From Melioribacter roseus (GTDB taxonomy: Bacteria; Bacteroidota; Ignavibacteria; Ignavibacteriales; Melioribacteraceae): DNA of 64,000 nucleotides. The position numbers were made by a program, and so were the translations under genes. The stretch lies in the NCBI GenBank assembly GCA_020722005.1, contig DYLP01000002.1, positions 1 through 64,000 on the forward strand, in the 5' to 3' direction. Below are positions 9,183 through 18,330 of this stretch, piece after piece; positions within the stretch are counted from its first letter, which is position 1; each line of letters opens with the position of its first letter. The notes under the pieces were generated by a model, which saw only the letters and a program-made list of their open reading frames with translations, was not told the origin of the DNA and did no database searches.

Positions 9183-11555
9183 TTAGAAATTCAATCTTGC
9201 ATATAATCCAGCAATTGAATTAGTATATTTCCCCGGATAATGGAAAAATCGCGCCTGTAAGCCAAGGAAAAGATTAGCAATCAAATTATAATCTGCCAGA
9301 AGTTCCACATAATGTCTTTTATAATCCCCGAAACTTGGATTGTAAGAAAATGTAATTTGCAATCGATCTTCTATCATTTTATAATTTACACGCCCGAGTA
9401 ACGAAACGTAATCGTAAGAAGTACTTTGCAGTTCTGTCGAGTTAAATAGTACTTGTATCATTGAAGTTAAATTACGGTTCCAGAAACTGTTGACCGAAAG
9501 AGAAATTGAATTATAAGTAAGATCATTATTAAACAACGTTTCATCTTCCCTCTTTTGATTTACAAGAGTAAAAGAAACCGAGTTGCGAACATACCAATTA
9601 AAATTATACGACACACCAAGTGAAATTCTGTTCGTCCTGTCTTTAATCATATAATTGTTGTAGAGAGTATCGTAAATATCGATGCCGTTATTTTTTTTGT
9701 AGACGCTATACGATAAAGTAATTTTCGGAAAATTAATCCTTGGGAAATACGATATCGAAGATGAAATATTATCAAAATTTGTGGTGGCAATTTTTGTATT
9801 CTGTAGATTGTCCTCCAGTTTTTCGAGCCCAAAGGAAATAAACAATTGATTATCCAGGAGACGGAGACGGTCGCTTATATTAAATCCTTTTATATCTGTC
9901 CTTAAATAATTCTGTCCAAACGATTGGAAATCGTTGCCACGATAAATATAGGCGGCTTTCAAAGTATTGTAAAAATAATTTATGTTTAAGTTGGTTTCAG
10001 CCGCAAACGAAGCTAATTCTTGAGGGTTAAGAGGACCCAGGTATTCGTTAACCGTTATAAAATTTCCGAGTAAATCGCGTATAGTTCTTATTTGATCGGG
10101 ATCGATATCGATTGATTTCCCTTCTCCAAATACCGAATCAATTCTGGCATCGTCAATTTCTCCTGCCGAAATATCATTATTATTCATACTGAATGCTGCC
10201 TGGGAATTGAAGACTATATTTTTGTTATCGAGATCAAACGTCAGATCTGTGCCAAAGACTGCATTTTCTTTTGGCCTTGCTCCAAACTCAATCGAACCCG
10301 GATCGTCTTTGCCGTGCAAATAAGAAAAACCCAGTTGAAAATTCTCGCCACTGCCAAATGATGGTCTGAGTGAAAATATTTCTCTTTTGTAAGTTCCCAG
10401 TTCCACTTTGCCATATGGATTGCCATACTTGAGTTCGTCTATCAGAATTATATTAGAGCCTAAAGGAGCATTTTCCTTTTGATATGTTTCAATTAGTTTA
10501 CCTTCAATGCCACGCGAAATTTCACCAAACGAGCTTTGTATATTGAAAAAACCCAATTTAATTTCGCCGCTCATTCCACGCACTCTCTTGCCGTTTAATA
10601 TTAGCGATGGAAATCTGGGATACGTGTCGCCCAAATGAAATTCAAAGACATCGCCCGCAGCTATTTTAAGCAGATAACGATTGTAAGGTTGTAGATAACT
10701 TTTTTCTTCCGAAGTTACATAAAGCTGTCCGTCTATACTCAAGAAACTGTATGACGCATTTAAAGTTGCGTTAATATTGGAATACTGTGTGCTCGATTCG
10801 CTCACGTTTTCAGTTCTCGTTTCGGCTCGTATATTTCCTCTGAATTTAAATTGATTTTCCAGTTGCTCCATTCTCGCTGTTGAAACTACCTGAACTGAGC
10901 GAGATAATGTATGATAAATGTTACCATCTTTGTTGTATACTTCAACTTTCAGAACATAATTACCTGGTTCTATTTTTATATTTGACGAGCTCAAAATAAT
11001 AAGCTCCCCGGCAATAAGTGATTTAGAACTGACGTCCTCATTATTTAATAATATCCTGGTCCTCTTTATATCAACTGTCTCAGGAGCTTTTATGAAAGAT
11101 AAACTTAGCAGAAAATTATCTGGAGTTAATTTTTCTGCAGGCGCGGGACTTAGAATTAAAATCTCTTTGTCTTTTTCAGATGGCGCTTGAACTGCTATTT
11201 GAATGGGAGGGGTGCCATTAAGTACTCCCTCCGGATAAGTCTCAGTAGAACCGTCTTTCAGATATATAACAATATAATATTCGATGTATGGGCTTTGTAC
11301 AGATTCGCCGACAATATTGGCAGATGCAGTATTACCCTTCATCTCCATCTCTTTAATGCTATATTCATCTTTACCGAACTGTCTGAAAGCAATTTCCATA
11401 GAGGAAATATTTTCAATTGATGTAAGAGTAGCAGTAATATTTAAAGGTGAATTTTCGATAGCTTTACTGACCTGCACATCTAAGATATAATTACTGACCT
11501 GAGCATAAATCAAGCTCGCCAATAAACACAAAGCAATGATATATTTTTTACACAT
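9183..11555 (-). CDS. Outer-membrane beta-barrel protein with Ig-like N-terminal region
   Basis: The 790-residue protein has a signal peptide (MCKKYIIALCLLASLIYA). About 230 residues of Ig/cadherin-like beta strands follow (for example TPDNFLLSLSF and IEPGNYVLKVEVYNKDG), then a long series of alternating amphipathic strands typical of an outer-membrane barrel, ending in a terminal Phe (ARLNF). The start was set at the internal ATG because AAGG sits 7-8 bases upstream and it is followed at once by the signal peptide; the longer frame would intrude 53 bases into the FecR gene. I recognise no named family. Its position between a FecR protein and a cyclase suggests a surface part of a sensing system, but that is inference. 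Confidence 0.75.
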   Translation of the reverse strand: MCKKYIIALCLLASLIYAQVSNYILDVQVSKAIENSPLNITATLTSIENISSMEIAFRQFGKDEYSIKEMEMKGNTASANIVGESVQSPYIEYYIVIYLKDGSTETYPEGVLNGTPPIQIAVQAPSEKDKEILILSPAPAEKLTPDNFLLSLSFIKAPETVDIKRTRILLNNEDVSSKSLIAGELIILSSSNIKIEPGNYVLKVEVYNKDGNIYHTLSRSVQVVSTARMEQLENQFKFRGNIRAETRTENVSESSTQYSNINATLNASYSFLSIDGQLYVTSEEKSYLQPYNRYLLKIAAGDVFEFHLGDTYPRFPSLILNGKRVRGMSGEIKLGFFNIQSSFGEISRGIEGKLIETYQKENAPLGSNIILIDELKYGNPYGKVELGTYKREIFSLRPSFGSGENFQLGFSYLHGKDDPGSIEFGARPKENAVFGTDLTFDLDNKNIVFNSQAAFSMNNNDISAGEIDDARIDSVFGEGKSIDIDPDQIRTIRDLLGNFITVNEYLGPLNPQELASFAAETNLNINYFYNTLKAAYIYRGNDFQSFGQNYLRTDIKGFNISDRLRLLDNQLFISFGLEKLEDNLQNTKIATTNFDNISSSISYFPRINFPKITLSYSVYKKNNGIDIYDTLYNNYMIKDRTNRISLGVSYNFNWYVRNSVSFTLVNQKREDETLFNNDLTYNSISLSVNSFWNRNLTSMIQVLFNSTELQSTSYDYVSLLGRVNYKMIEDRLQITFSYNPSFGDYKRHYVELLADYNLIANLFLGLQARFFHYPGKYTNSIAGLYARLNF

Positions 11556-11577
11556 AAATATACCTTGTAATAAATTT

Positions 11578-12297
11578 TTATTCTTCCGGAGCATAATACT
11601 CAATCTCAATTGTACCTTCTTCAGTTTCAATATAAATTTTCTTTAACGTTGCTTGTTTGGACATATTGATTTTATTCAGGTCTTCTTGATTTTGATTGCG
11701 GAATTGGAAATTGCCATCCGATGTAATAACAACCGTATTCCCTTCATTCAATTGTCCGGTACCACCCTGAGGACCTCGAAAAGACAGGTCTGCCATTCCA
11801 GATTCTAAAGACATGGTAAAAGTGCTGTCCTCGTCGAATTCGAGGAATCCATTCGTGCCTCGTATAGATGCAACGACCGTAGGAGTAGTAAAACGAAATT
11901 CTTCTCCCTCGGCTTGCTTATTTACGTCGAAGCCGATCATCCCTCTTTGAATAAAAGCATCCTTGTTTAATTTACGCCCTTCCGATGTTCCGTAAATATG
12001 GAGTATTGAATTTTCTCGCACTCGTAGGATTCCCGAACCGTCTTTGAATAGAACAACAGCCAGGGACTTCGTACCTGTTCTCAGTTCGTTTCCGTCTGAA
12101 AGGGGCAAACCAATTTTTGCTTCCTGCCAATCAGATTCTTTTTCGGTCAAGCGAAATGTTACGTTATTAAATACTTTTTTAATTAGAGCAATAATTTCCT
12201 TTGTGTCGTCGGCAGGCTTCCGAAGATTGTCTACTTCTCCACTCTTAAATCCAAGGAGAAGCGGAACAATTAATAAAATAAAAACTTTCCTCTTCAT
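11578..12297 (-). CDS. FecR-domain periplasmic protein
   Basis: A 239-residue protein with an N-terminal signal sequence (about 1-18) and a FecR domain (about 40-180). The hallmark pieces are VGLPLSDGNELRTGTKSLAVVLFKDGS-type strands, RVRENSILHI, and the TPTVVASIRGTNGF block. Classical FecR proteins relay outer-membrane receptor signals to sigma regulators, but many stand-alone periplasmic FecR proteins have no sigma partner and none is encoded nearby. The start was moved to the ATG at 12297, because AGGTGA (overlapping the upstream TGA stop) is well spaced for it; a GTG lies three codons earlier. Coupling to the Fn3-like gene is likely. Confidence 0.85.
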   Translation of the reverse strand: MKRKVFILLIVPLLLGFKSGEVDNLRKPADDTKEIIALIKKVFNNVTFRLTEKESDWQEAKIGLPLSDGNELRTGTKSLAVVLFKDGSGILRVRENSILHIYGTSEGRKLNKDAFIQRGMIGFDVNKQAEGEEFRFTTPTVVASIRGTNGFLEFDEDSTFTMSLESGMADLSFRGPQGGTGQLNEGNTVVITSDGNFQFRNQNQEDLNKINMSKQATLKKIYIETEEGTIEIEYYAPEE

Positions 12298-12302
12298 TGC
12301 AT

Positions 12303-13355
12303 TCACCTGTTATTAAACTCTACTGAAATTATAGATCGTTCATTTTGATCAAGATAATCGAGAATAGCATTCAAATCGCTGAAGTCAAGTTGAGTTCCCT
12401 CGCTGTCGAAAATCTTAACCTTTTCGGGACTAATCTCGCCGTTGAGAAGTTTATTTACTAATTCCGGGCTTATCTTGTTCTGAAGAAAATTTGCCAATCG
12501 CAAGATTACTGGATTGACCACACGCATACTTTCAGTTTCGCCGCCAGCTGTAGAAGAAGTTCTAAAAACTCTCGGTTTACTTCTCAAAAATAAAACTTCA
12601 CCAGCTCCTTCAATCTTTGCAGCTACCGAAACGACCACATTAGTATCCGGAAGAACTTCCCTTCCCAGGTAATTAGTAAGATTTATTTGTGTAGTATTTG
12701 CGTCGACTTCAAGATTATCCACCAGTGGATTACCCGAATTAAGAGCGTCTTCGGCGGAAGATTCATCATTCTTATAATTAGCCTTAACTATGTAACTACT
12801 TGCGCCGATTGATTTGTCCCATGTTATTATTATGTTTCCAACATCGACTTCCTCGGATTCGAGAGGCGAGGTGATTTCAGGTGCAGTGGTATTAAGAAAT
12901 GTAAAAGTTCTTTCCTCTTCATCCTGAGCACCTGAATTTATGTCCTGTACTTTCAAAACTACCCTGAAAATACCTCTTGGTTTTCCAATATTGACAATAT
13001 CGGAAATAATATTAGAATTCAGTTCGGATTCTTTATAAATTAAATCGCCATTATCCAGTTCGTCGTTATAAAAACTTCTGGATAAAAAAGGATTTGTTTT
13101 GAAGTATACAACCCGTACAAAGCTGGAATTCTCGTCTTTTTTCCATTCAACAAATCCTTCAACAATTACTTCAACATTTTCGGGGAAGATTGATACTCTC
13201 ATAATACGAGGTTGATTAGCGATATTTTTATCTTGCATGAATGCCGCGAGGTCTATCGTGCTGAGGTCTTGAAAAATATCCAGTTGAATTGAAATCCCTT
13301 GCTGTGCATTTAAACTTGTAAGTAGCAGAAAAACCAAAAGGGTGATTCTTTTCAT
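12303..13355 (-). CDS. Secreted Fn3-like protein of unknown function
   Basis: A 350-residue protein with a clean signal peptide (MKRITLLVFLLLTSLNAQ). The first half is a predicted beta domain with no recognised relatives. The middle (about 160-270) resembles a fibronectin type III/Ig fold: APEITSPLESEEVDVGN followed by ITWDKSIGASSYIVKANY. The C-terminus (about 285-350) is helical. It is probably periplasmic or attached to the outer-membrane partner. GGAG lies 7 bases before the ATG. It is the first gene of the FecR/outer-membrane/cyclase unit, so it may be a ligand-contacting or scaffold part of that unit; this is inference. Confidence 0.7.
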   Translation of the reverse strand: MKRITLLVFLLLTSLNAQQGISIQLDIFQDLSTIDLAAFMQDKNIANQPRIMRVSIFPENVEVIVEGFVEWKKDENSSFVRVVYFKTNPFLSRSFYNDELDNGDLIYKESELNSNIISDIVNIGKPRGIFRVVLKVQDINSGAQDEEERTFTFLNTTAPEITSPLESEEVDVGNIIITWDKSIGASSYIVKANYKNDESSAEDALNSGNPLVDNLEVDANTTQINLTNYLGREVLPDTNVVVSVAAKIEGAGEVLFLRSKPRVFRTSSTAGGETESMRVVNPVILRLANFLQNKISPELVNKLLNGEISPEKVKIFDSEGTQLDFSDLNAILDYLDQNERSIISVEFNNR

Positions 13356-13461
13356 TGCAGCTCCGATTTATTTTATCAGCCCTAATTGAAGACGATAGAA
13401 ATTTAACTAAATATTATGATTTCCTCAATCAGAATTTCAGAGCTGTGACCCCGGCGCTGCT

Positions 13462-13785
13462 TTAATTTATTTTGTTTTCCTTATCGGGATTTATAAAACC
13501 GTATTGAGGCGAAGAGTGAGCGTCGATTCGTATTTCACCAAAGCGTGCTTCAAATTTTTCGATATTGTCTTTGAGAGCACGCATCAGCATTTTTGCATGC
13601 TGTGGTGTTGTAATAATTCTGGCAAGAACTTTTGCTTTCGGTACACCTGGCACCACTCTGGTAAAGTCGATAACAAATTCGGCGGGAGAATGTGTTATTA
13701 TTGCAAGGTTCGAATAGATGCCTTCGGCTTCTTTTTCACCCAATTCAATGTTTATTTGTTGAGCTTTTATTTCGTTCTGTTCCAT
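13462..13785 (-). CDS. DUF3467-family protein
   Basis: A 107-residue acidic, soluble protein whose pattern matches DUF3467: YSNLAIITHSPAEFVIDFTRVVPGVPKAKVLARI in overlapping pieces, then TTPQHAKMLMRALKDNIEKFE. The family is common in bacteria and has no assigned function. There is no signal peptide or membrane segment, so it is cytosolic. It lies downstream of the TPR gene, separated from it by a strong terminator-like hairpin, and upstream of the Fn3-like gene. Confidence 0.8.
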   Translation of the reverse strand: MEQNEIKAQQINIELGEKEAEGIYSNLAIITHSPAEFVIDFTRVVPGVPKAKVLARIITTPQHAKMLMRALKDNIEKFEARFGEIRIDAHSSPQYGFINPDKENKIN

Positions 13786-13824
13786 TGCCGCTCCTGTTTT
13801 ATAGGGAAGTTTATATTGCGAGGG

Positions 13825-13853
13825 AAAAACCGGGGGAGAACCAATTCCCCCGG
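13825..13853 (-). terminator. Rho-independent terminator after the TPR gene
   Basis: Read on the minus strand, CCGGGGGA pairs perfectly with TCCCCCGG around an 8-base loop and is followed by five T residues. It lies 10 bases after the TPR stop codon and before the DUF3467 gene, so it would separate the two or allow partial read-through. Confidence 0.85.
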
Positions 13854-13863
13854 CTTTAAAGAA

Positions 13864-15036
13864 TTATTTTCTCAATTGATCCGCTTTATTGAATGCCTCT
13901 ACCGATTTTTCTTCGTTACCAAGATTAGCGTGAACTTTGCCCAATAGTTCCCATATAGCTGCTTCATTGGGATTTACTTCCAGATATTTTTCAAGATAAG
14001 GGATAGCAGCCTGGAATTTTTCTTTATACTTGGTTTCGTCTATTTTCACGTTTTCATTTTGCTCCATTTCCTCGCGTATCTGTGCACCCCAACGAATATA
14101 TGTAACAGCCAGGTTGTAAATGGCATTTGTGTACTGAGGGTCGAGTTCTATCGCCTTTTTGAAATGTTTTTCTGCGCCTTCAAAATCATTGGCATTCAAA
14201 AGCAGTACTCCTAAGTTGTACTGATAGAATTTATTTTCGGGATCTTTTTCAACGCCTTTTTTGAAGGCTTCGAGTGCTACGTCGAGCTTATTTGCCGAAA
14301 TATAGGCATTCGATAGTCTCAATAAAACTTCGTTGTCATCCGGGAACAAATCTCTTCCTTTTTCGAGTACAGAAATAGCCTTGTCAAAATATTCGTATGC
14401 TTTAACGCTATCCTGTTCATTTTTTGATTCGCGATAAGTATCGATTAATGTATTACCTTTTTCCGTATAGATTTGTCCTAGCATCGAAAAAGCTTCTGCA
14501 GAATTTCTAAGTGAAGTTAATTTTTCAAGTGGTTCAATTGCATCGTCAATTTTATTCATATTCAAATAAGTATACACAAGATTAATGTAGCCTACCGACG
14601 AATCTGGTTGACACAATATCGAGTTTTTAAATTGTCCTGCAGCCTGTTCGTAAAAGATTTGCACTGTATCCTTAGAGGCGGTATTGCTAGCTTTATTGAA
14701 TAAATTTACGCCTTTGTTGAAGCTCGTAGCCCAGTAATATTTTTTAGAATCTTCAATCTGACTCTTAAACTTATCACTGATGGATAAAGATTTATCGAAA
14801 GCATTTAACATTTCGGAAATGTTACCTTCTTCACCGTAAATATATCCAAGAAGATACCATCCTTCGTCACTATTTGGATTTTTGGCAATATCTTTCTGAA
14901 GTGCTTCTTTAGCCTTTTCATATTGTTTTTGATTAATATAAAGCTTTGCACCTGTTAATTCTGCCGAAGCACACTGAAATGCCGTGATCCCCAAAGCCAT
15001 ACCCAAAATACTTAAAAATATAAGCGCTTTTTTCAT
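13864..15036 (-). CDS. Secreted tetratricopeptide-repeat protein
   Basis: A 390-residue protein with a signal sequence (about 1-25). The Cys near the end of the hydrophobic segment (FQCASA) lacks a proper lipobox, so cleavage by signal peptidase I after ASA is more likely than lipidation. The rest is made of TPR units: NSDEGWYLLGYIYGEEGN near 55, then several at about 150-200, 235-330 (FYQYNLGVLLLNANDFEGAE, YTNAIYNLAVTYIRWG) and 345-390. TPR arrays scaffold protein complexes; the partner is unknown. It has its own promoter candidate upstream and a strong terminator downstream. Confidence 0.85.
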   Translation of the reverse strand: MKKALIFLSILGMALGITAFQCASAELTGAKLYINQKQYEKAKEALQKDIAKNPNSDEGWYLLGYIYGEEGNISEMLNAFDKSLSISDKFKSQIEDSKKYYWATSFNKGVNLFNKASNTASKDTVQIFYEQAAGQFKNSILCQPDSSVGYINLVYTYLNMNKIDDAIEPLEKLTSLRNSAEAFSMLGQIYTEKGNTLIDTYRESKNEQDSVKAYEYFDKAISVLEKGRDLFPDDNEVLLRLSNAYISANKLDVALEAFKKGVEKDPENKFYQYNLGVLLLNANDFEGAEKHFKKAIELDPQYTNAIYNLAVTYIRWGAQIREEMEQNENVKIDETKYKEKFQAAIPYLEKYLEVNPNEAAIWELLGKVHANLGNEEKSVEAFNKADQLRK

Positions 15037-15072
15037 TGATACTCCTGAATTTTATCTAAAATAATACATCGA

Positions 15073-15102
15073 AAAATAACCAATTTAGGATTCCTAAGTC
15101 AA
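15073..15102 (-). promoter_or_regulatory. Promoter of the TPR gene with palindromic spacer
   Basis: On the minus strand TTGACT (5 of 6) and TATTTT (4 of 6) are 18 bases apart. The spacer holds the perfect palindrome TTAGGA-A-TCCTAA (15085-15097), which would put a dimeric regulator directly between the -35 and -10 boxes. The predicted leader is about 30 bases and includes AGGAG before the ATG. Confidence 0.45.
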
Positions 15103-15173
15103 GATTTTTTTCAATCCTCCATTTTAAGGATACCACAATTAAGCTATCCGTTACCGTTTCACTAAATGTCAAA

Positions 15174-15202
15174 TTGATTTTAGAGTGTTAAAAGGATATT
15201 TT
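15174..15202 (+). promoter_or_regulatory. Candidate promoter for the add-hutU-serA genes
   Basis: TTGATT and TATTTT are separated by 17 bases (each 4 of 6 to consensus), ending about 20 bases before the adenosine deaminase ATG. AGAGGAAATA gives the ribosome site. This leaves a leader of roughly 13 bases, short but workable. Confidence 0.35.
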
Positions 15203-15222
15203 TAAAAATAAAAGAGGAAATA

Positions 15223-16311
15223 ATGAAAACAGAAGAAATTATCAGAAACGTGCCCAAAGTAATGCTTCACGACCATCTCGACGGTGGTTTGAGACCTCAA
15301 ACAATAATCGAACTGGCAAAACAAATTGGATATAAAAAATTACCTACAACCGACGCCGGTGAACTGGCTGAATGGTTTCACAGAGGCGCAAATAAAGGCA
15401 ACCTCGTCGAATACCTTCAGGGTTTTGAGCATACGTGTGCAGTTATGCAGACAAAGGAAGCTCTCAAAAGGGTAGCTTATGAAATGATGGAAGATATGAA
15501 AAACGACGGTATTTACTACGTCGAAACACGATTTGCACCCGTCTTCCATACGCAAAAAGGTCTTTATTACGAGGACATTCTCGATGCTGTTCTTGAAGGT
15601 CTGGAAGAAGGCAAAAGGGATTTCGGAGTTGGTTATGGATTGATTTTATGTGGAATGAGGAATATGAAGAATACACTCGAGATAGCCGAGCTGGCTGTAA
15701 ATTATAGAAATCAAGGCGTGGTAGGATTTGACCTTGCCGGCGAAGAAGGCGGATATCCTCCCAAAAAACATCTCGACGCATTTCAGTACATTAAACAAAA
15801 AAATTTCAATATCACAATTCACGCAGGTGAAGCTTTTGGAAAAGAATCGATATGGCAGGCAATTCAAATTTGTGGGGCTCACAGGATTGGACACGCAACA
15901 CGACTCGTCGAAGATATTGTGTTCGATAAGGACGGCAACGTGGTTCAATTGGGTGAACTCGCTCAATATATACTCGACACAAGACTACCTCTGGAAATCT
16001 GCCTTTTGAGCAACGTCCACACCGGCGCAGTCGACAAACTCGAAAATCATCCTTTTATCAAACTGTTCCGTGAAAAATTCAGAGTCTTCTTAAATACGGA
16101 TGACCGCCTGATGAGCAACACTACTCTTACCAAAGAATATACAATTGCAAGCGAGCTGTTTGGTCTTAATCTGGACGATATCGAAAAACTCAACATAAAT
16201 GCGATGAAATCATCCTTTATTCCATACAAGGAACGATTATATTATATTTACAATGTCATTAAACCAGGTTTTCAAAAAATGAGAGAAAAACTACTATCAT
16301 TAAAGGTATAA
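15223..16311 (+). CDS. add: Adenosine deaminase
   Basis: This zinc enzyme hydrolyses adenosine or deoxyadenosine to (deoxy)inosine and ammonia in purine salvage. The 362-residue TIM-barrel protein has the metal-binding HDHLDGGLRP (about 17-26), FDLAGEEGGYP in the middle, THAGEA-type ITIHAGEAFGKES (about 200) with the zinc His and catalytic Glu, RIGHATRL with the catalytic His, LSNVHTGAV, and LNTDDR with the zinc/catalytic Asp pair. All key residues are present. The HDHLDGG form resembles actinobacterial and ancient bacterial Add. It is first in a rightward run ending with SerA; the next ATG follows after 2 bases. Confidence 0.93.
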   Translation: MKTEEIIRNVPKVMLHDHLDGGLRPQTIIELAKQIGYKKLPTTDAGELAEWFHRGANKGNLVEYLQGFEHTCAVMQTKEALKRVAYEMMEDMKNDGIYYVETRFAPVFHTQKGLYYEDILDAVLEGLEEGKRDFGVGYGLILCGMRNMKNTLEIAELAVNYRNQGVVGFDLAGEEGGYPPKKHLDAFQYIKQKNFNITIHAGEAFGKESIWQAIQICGAHRIGHATRLVEDIVFDKDGNVVQLGELAQYILDTRLPLEICLLSNVHTGAVDKLENHPFIKLFREKFRVFLNTDDRLMSNTTLTKEYTIASELFGLNLDDIEKLNINAMKSSFIPYKERLYYIYNVIKPGFQKMREKLLSLKV

Positions 16312-16313
16312 TT

Positions 16314-16652
16314 ATGGCTAAACCACTATTTAAAAATTACTCTTATGAATTCGATAAGAACGAAAAAAAATTATTAACAACTTTTTGTAAAACAATTGTG
16401 AAACAAATGTCGACAGACGAGAGGTTTTACACCGAAATTAAAACATTTAACTCATTGCTTCAAAAATTAGAAAGTGACGTCACTCCCATCAAACTGACAA
16501 AAGAAGAAAAGACAAAACTAGTATTCCGACTTAAAGAAAATGAAAAGCATTTAGAAAAGCAGATTAAAAACGCGGGTTTCATTAAAAGATTGTTTTTCAA
16601 ACCTCTCTACAAACAATATAAAAACATAATAGAGACACATTTTAATGACTAA
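16314..16652 (+). CDS. Small hypothetical protein
   Basis: A 112-residue basic, Lys-rich protein ([19 protein letters not shown] near the start, [16 protein letters not shown] near the end) that should be mostly helical and soluble. I recognise no family. The ATG is 2 bases after add, and the 3' end overlaps hutU by 8 bases, so the three genes should be translated together. It could be a regulatory or assembly partner of a neighbouring enzyme, but nothing in the sequence shows this. Confidence 0.7.
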   Translation: MAKPLFKNYSYEFDKNEKKLLTTFCKTIVKQMSTDERFYTEIKTFNSLLQKLESDVTPIKLTKEEKTKLVFRLKENEKHLEKQIKNAGFIKRLFFKPLYKQYKNIIETHFND

Positions 16653-18300
16653 ACAAATAGTTAAAGCACCGACAGGCACAAAATTAACCTGCAAAGGTTG
16701 GATTCAGGAAGCAGCCCTGCGCATGCTTATGAACAACCTGGATCCTGAAGTTGCAGAACGACCCGCAGACCTGATAGTCTACGGAGGCTCTGGTAAAGCT
16801 GCCCGTAACTGGGAAAGCTTTGATGCCATTGTAAGGTCTCTGAAAGAATTAAACAACGACGAAACATTGTTAATTCAATCGGGCAAACCTGTTGCTATTT
16901 TTAAAACTCATGAAAATGCACCGCGTATTATTATATCGAATTCAATGCTTGTTCCTGATTGGGCAACCTGGGATGAATTCCGGCGACTTGAAAGTCTGGG
17001 ACTTACAATGTACGGTCAAATGACAGCAGGTAGCTGGATTTACATTGGCACTCAGGGAATACTACAAGGTACATATGAAACTTTTGCAGCTTGCGCCGAT
17101 AAGTATTTTAACGGTTCATTATCCGGTAAATTTTTGTTGACTGCAGGACTTGGTGGAATGGGCGGAGCTCAGCCTTTAGCCGCTACTATGAACGGTGCTG
17201 CATTTCTGGGAATCGAAGTTGATCCTTCCAGAATTAAAAAACGCCTCGATACAGGCTATATCGATATAATGACTTACGACTTAAACGAAGCACTTAAACT
17301 TGTTCTCGATGCCAAAGAAAAAAAAGAAGCACTTTCGGTTGGACTGGTTGGTAATGCCGGCGAAATACTGCCACAAATTCTAAAAAGAAATATCATTCCA
17401 GATATTGTGACAGACCAAACATCTGCACACGACACTCTCAATGGCTACGTCCCGATGGGGATGAGTCTTGAAGAAGCTTTGAGTCTTAGAAAACAAAATC
17501 CAGAAAAATATATTTCACTGGCAAAGCAAACAATTGTAGTACATGTAAAAGCCCTGCTCGAATTTCAAAAGAGAGGCGCAGTTGCGTTTGATTACGGTAA
17601 CAATATTCGTGGCGAAGCAAAAGAAAATGGCGTGGAGAATGCATTCGATATTCCGGGATTCGTACCAGAATACATAAGGCCTCTATTCTGCGATGGGAAA
17701 GGACCCTTCAGATGGGTAGCGCTAAGTGGCGATCCCGAAGATATTTTTGTTACCGATAATGCTGTCATTGAAGCACTACCGGACAATAAAAAACTTGTAC
17801 GATGGATTGAAATGGCGGGCAAAAAAGTTCACTTTCAAGGATTGCCTGCACGTATCTGCTGGCTCGGTTACGGTGTAAGAGCTAAAATAGGGAAAATATT
17901 CAATCAGCTCGTAGCCAGTAAAAAAGTAAAAGCTCCAATTGTCATCGGAAGAGACCATCTAGATTGTGGTTCGGTAGCTTCTCCGAATCGGGAAACCGAA
18001 GGCATGAAAGACGGAAGCGATGCAATTGCAGATTGGCCAATTCTTAATGCTTTGTTAAACGCCATCGGAGGCGCCAGCTGGGTATCAGTTCATCACGGTG
18101 GTGGCGTCGGGATTGGCAAATCGATTCATGCCGGGATGGTTATCGTAGCCGATGGCACACCGTCAGCTGAAGAAAGACTCGAACGCGTATTAACCTACGA
18201 TCCCGGTATGGGTATCGTCCGCCATGCTGACGCAGGATATGAAAGAGCCATTGACAACGCTTTGAAATTCAATATAAATATACCAATGATCAATAAATAA
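16645..18300 (+). CDS. hutU: Urocanate hydratase (urocanase)
   Basis: The second enzyme of histidine breakdown, converting urocanate to 4-imidazolone-5-propionate with tightly bound NAD+ acting as an electrophile. At 551 residues it has normal family length. It contains [11 protein letters not shown] near 47, [13 protein letters not shown] (NAD-binding, about 168-180), [14 protein letters not shown] (about 258), FDYGNNIRG, and the strongly conserved [18 protein letters not shown] (about 437-454) including the active-site Cys. The glycine-rich [15 protein letters not shown] follows. No HutH, HutI or HutG gene is nearby, so the rest of the pathway must be elsewhere or absent. Confidence 0.96.
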   Translation: MTKQIVKAPTGTKLTCKGWIQEAALRMLMNNLDPEVAERPADLIVYGGSGKAARNWESFDAIVRSLKELNNDETLLIQSGKPVAIFKTHENAPRIIISNSMLVPDWATWDEFRRLESLGLTMYGQMTAGSWIYIGTQGILQGTYETFAACADKYFNGSLSGKFLLTAGLGGMGGAQPLAATMNGAAFLGIEVDPSRIKKRLDTGYIDIMTYDLNEALKLVLDAKEKKEALSVGLVGNAGEILPQILKRNIIPDIVTDQTSAHDTLNGYVPMGMSLEEALSLRKQNPEKYISLAKQTIVVHVKALLEFQKRGAVAFDYGNNIRGEAKENGVENAFDIPGFVPEYIRPLFCDGKGPFRWVALSGDPEDIFVTDNAVIEALPDNKKLVRWIEMAGKKVHFQGLPARICWLGYGVRAKIGKIFNQLVASKKVKAPIVIGRDHLDCGSVASPNRETEGMKDGSDAIADWPILNALLNAIGGASWVSVHHGGGVGIGKSIHAGMVIVADGTPSAEERLERVLTYDPGMGIVRHADAGYERAIDNALKFNINIPMINK

Positions 18301-18330
18301 CAATTATTAACAAATACAGGATAAATTAAA

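Noticed and set aside
11556-11630. 25-residue extension of the outer-membrane protein
   Set aside because: It would overlap the FecR gene and place charged residues before the signal peptide; the internal ATG has AAGG upstream.
13356-13461. Promoter of the Fn3/FecR/barrel/cyclase unit
   Set aside because: TTGAGG and TAAATT with 17-base spacing are present on the minus strand but match only 4 of 6 each, and similar matches occur by chance in such AT-rich DNA; not listed as a feature.
18301-18330. Possible attenuator between hutU and serA
   Set aside because: The 30-base gap has no hairpin or leader frame; it is ordinary operon spacing.
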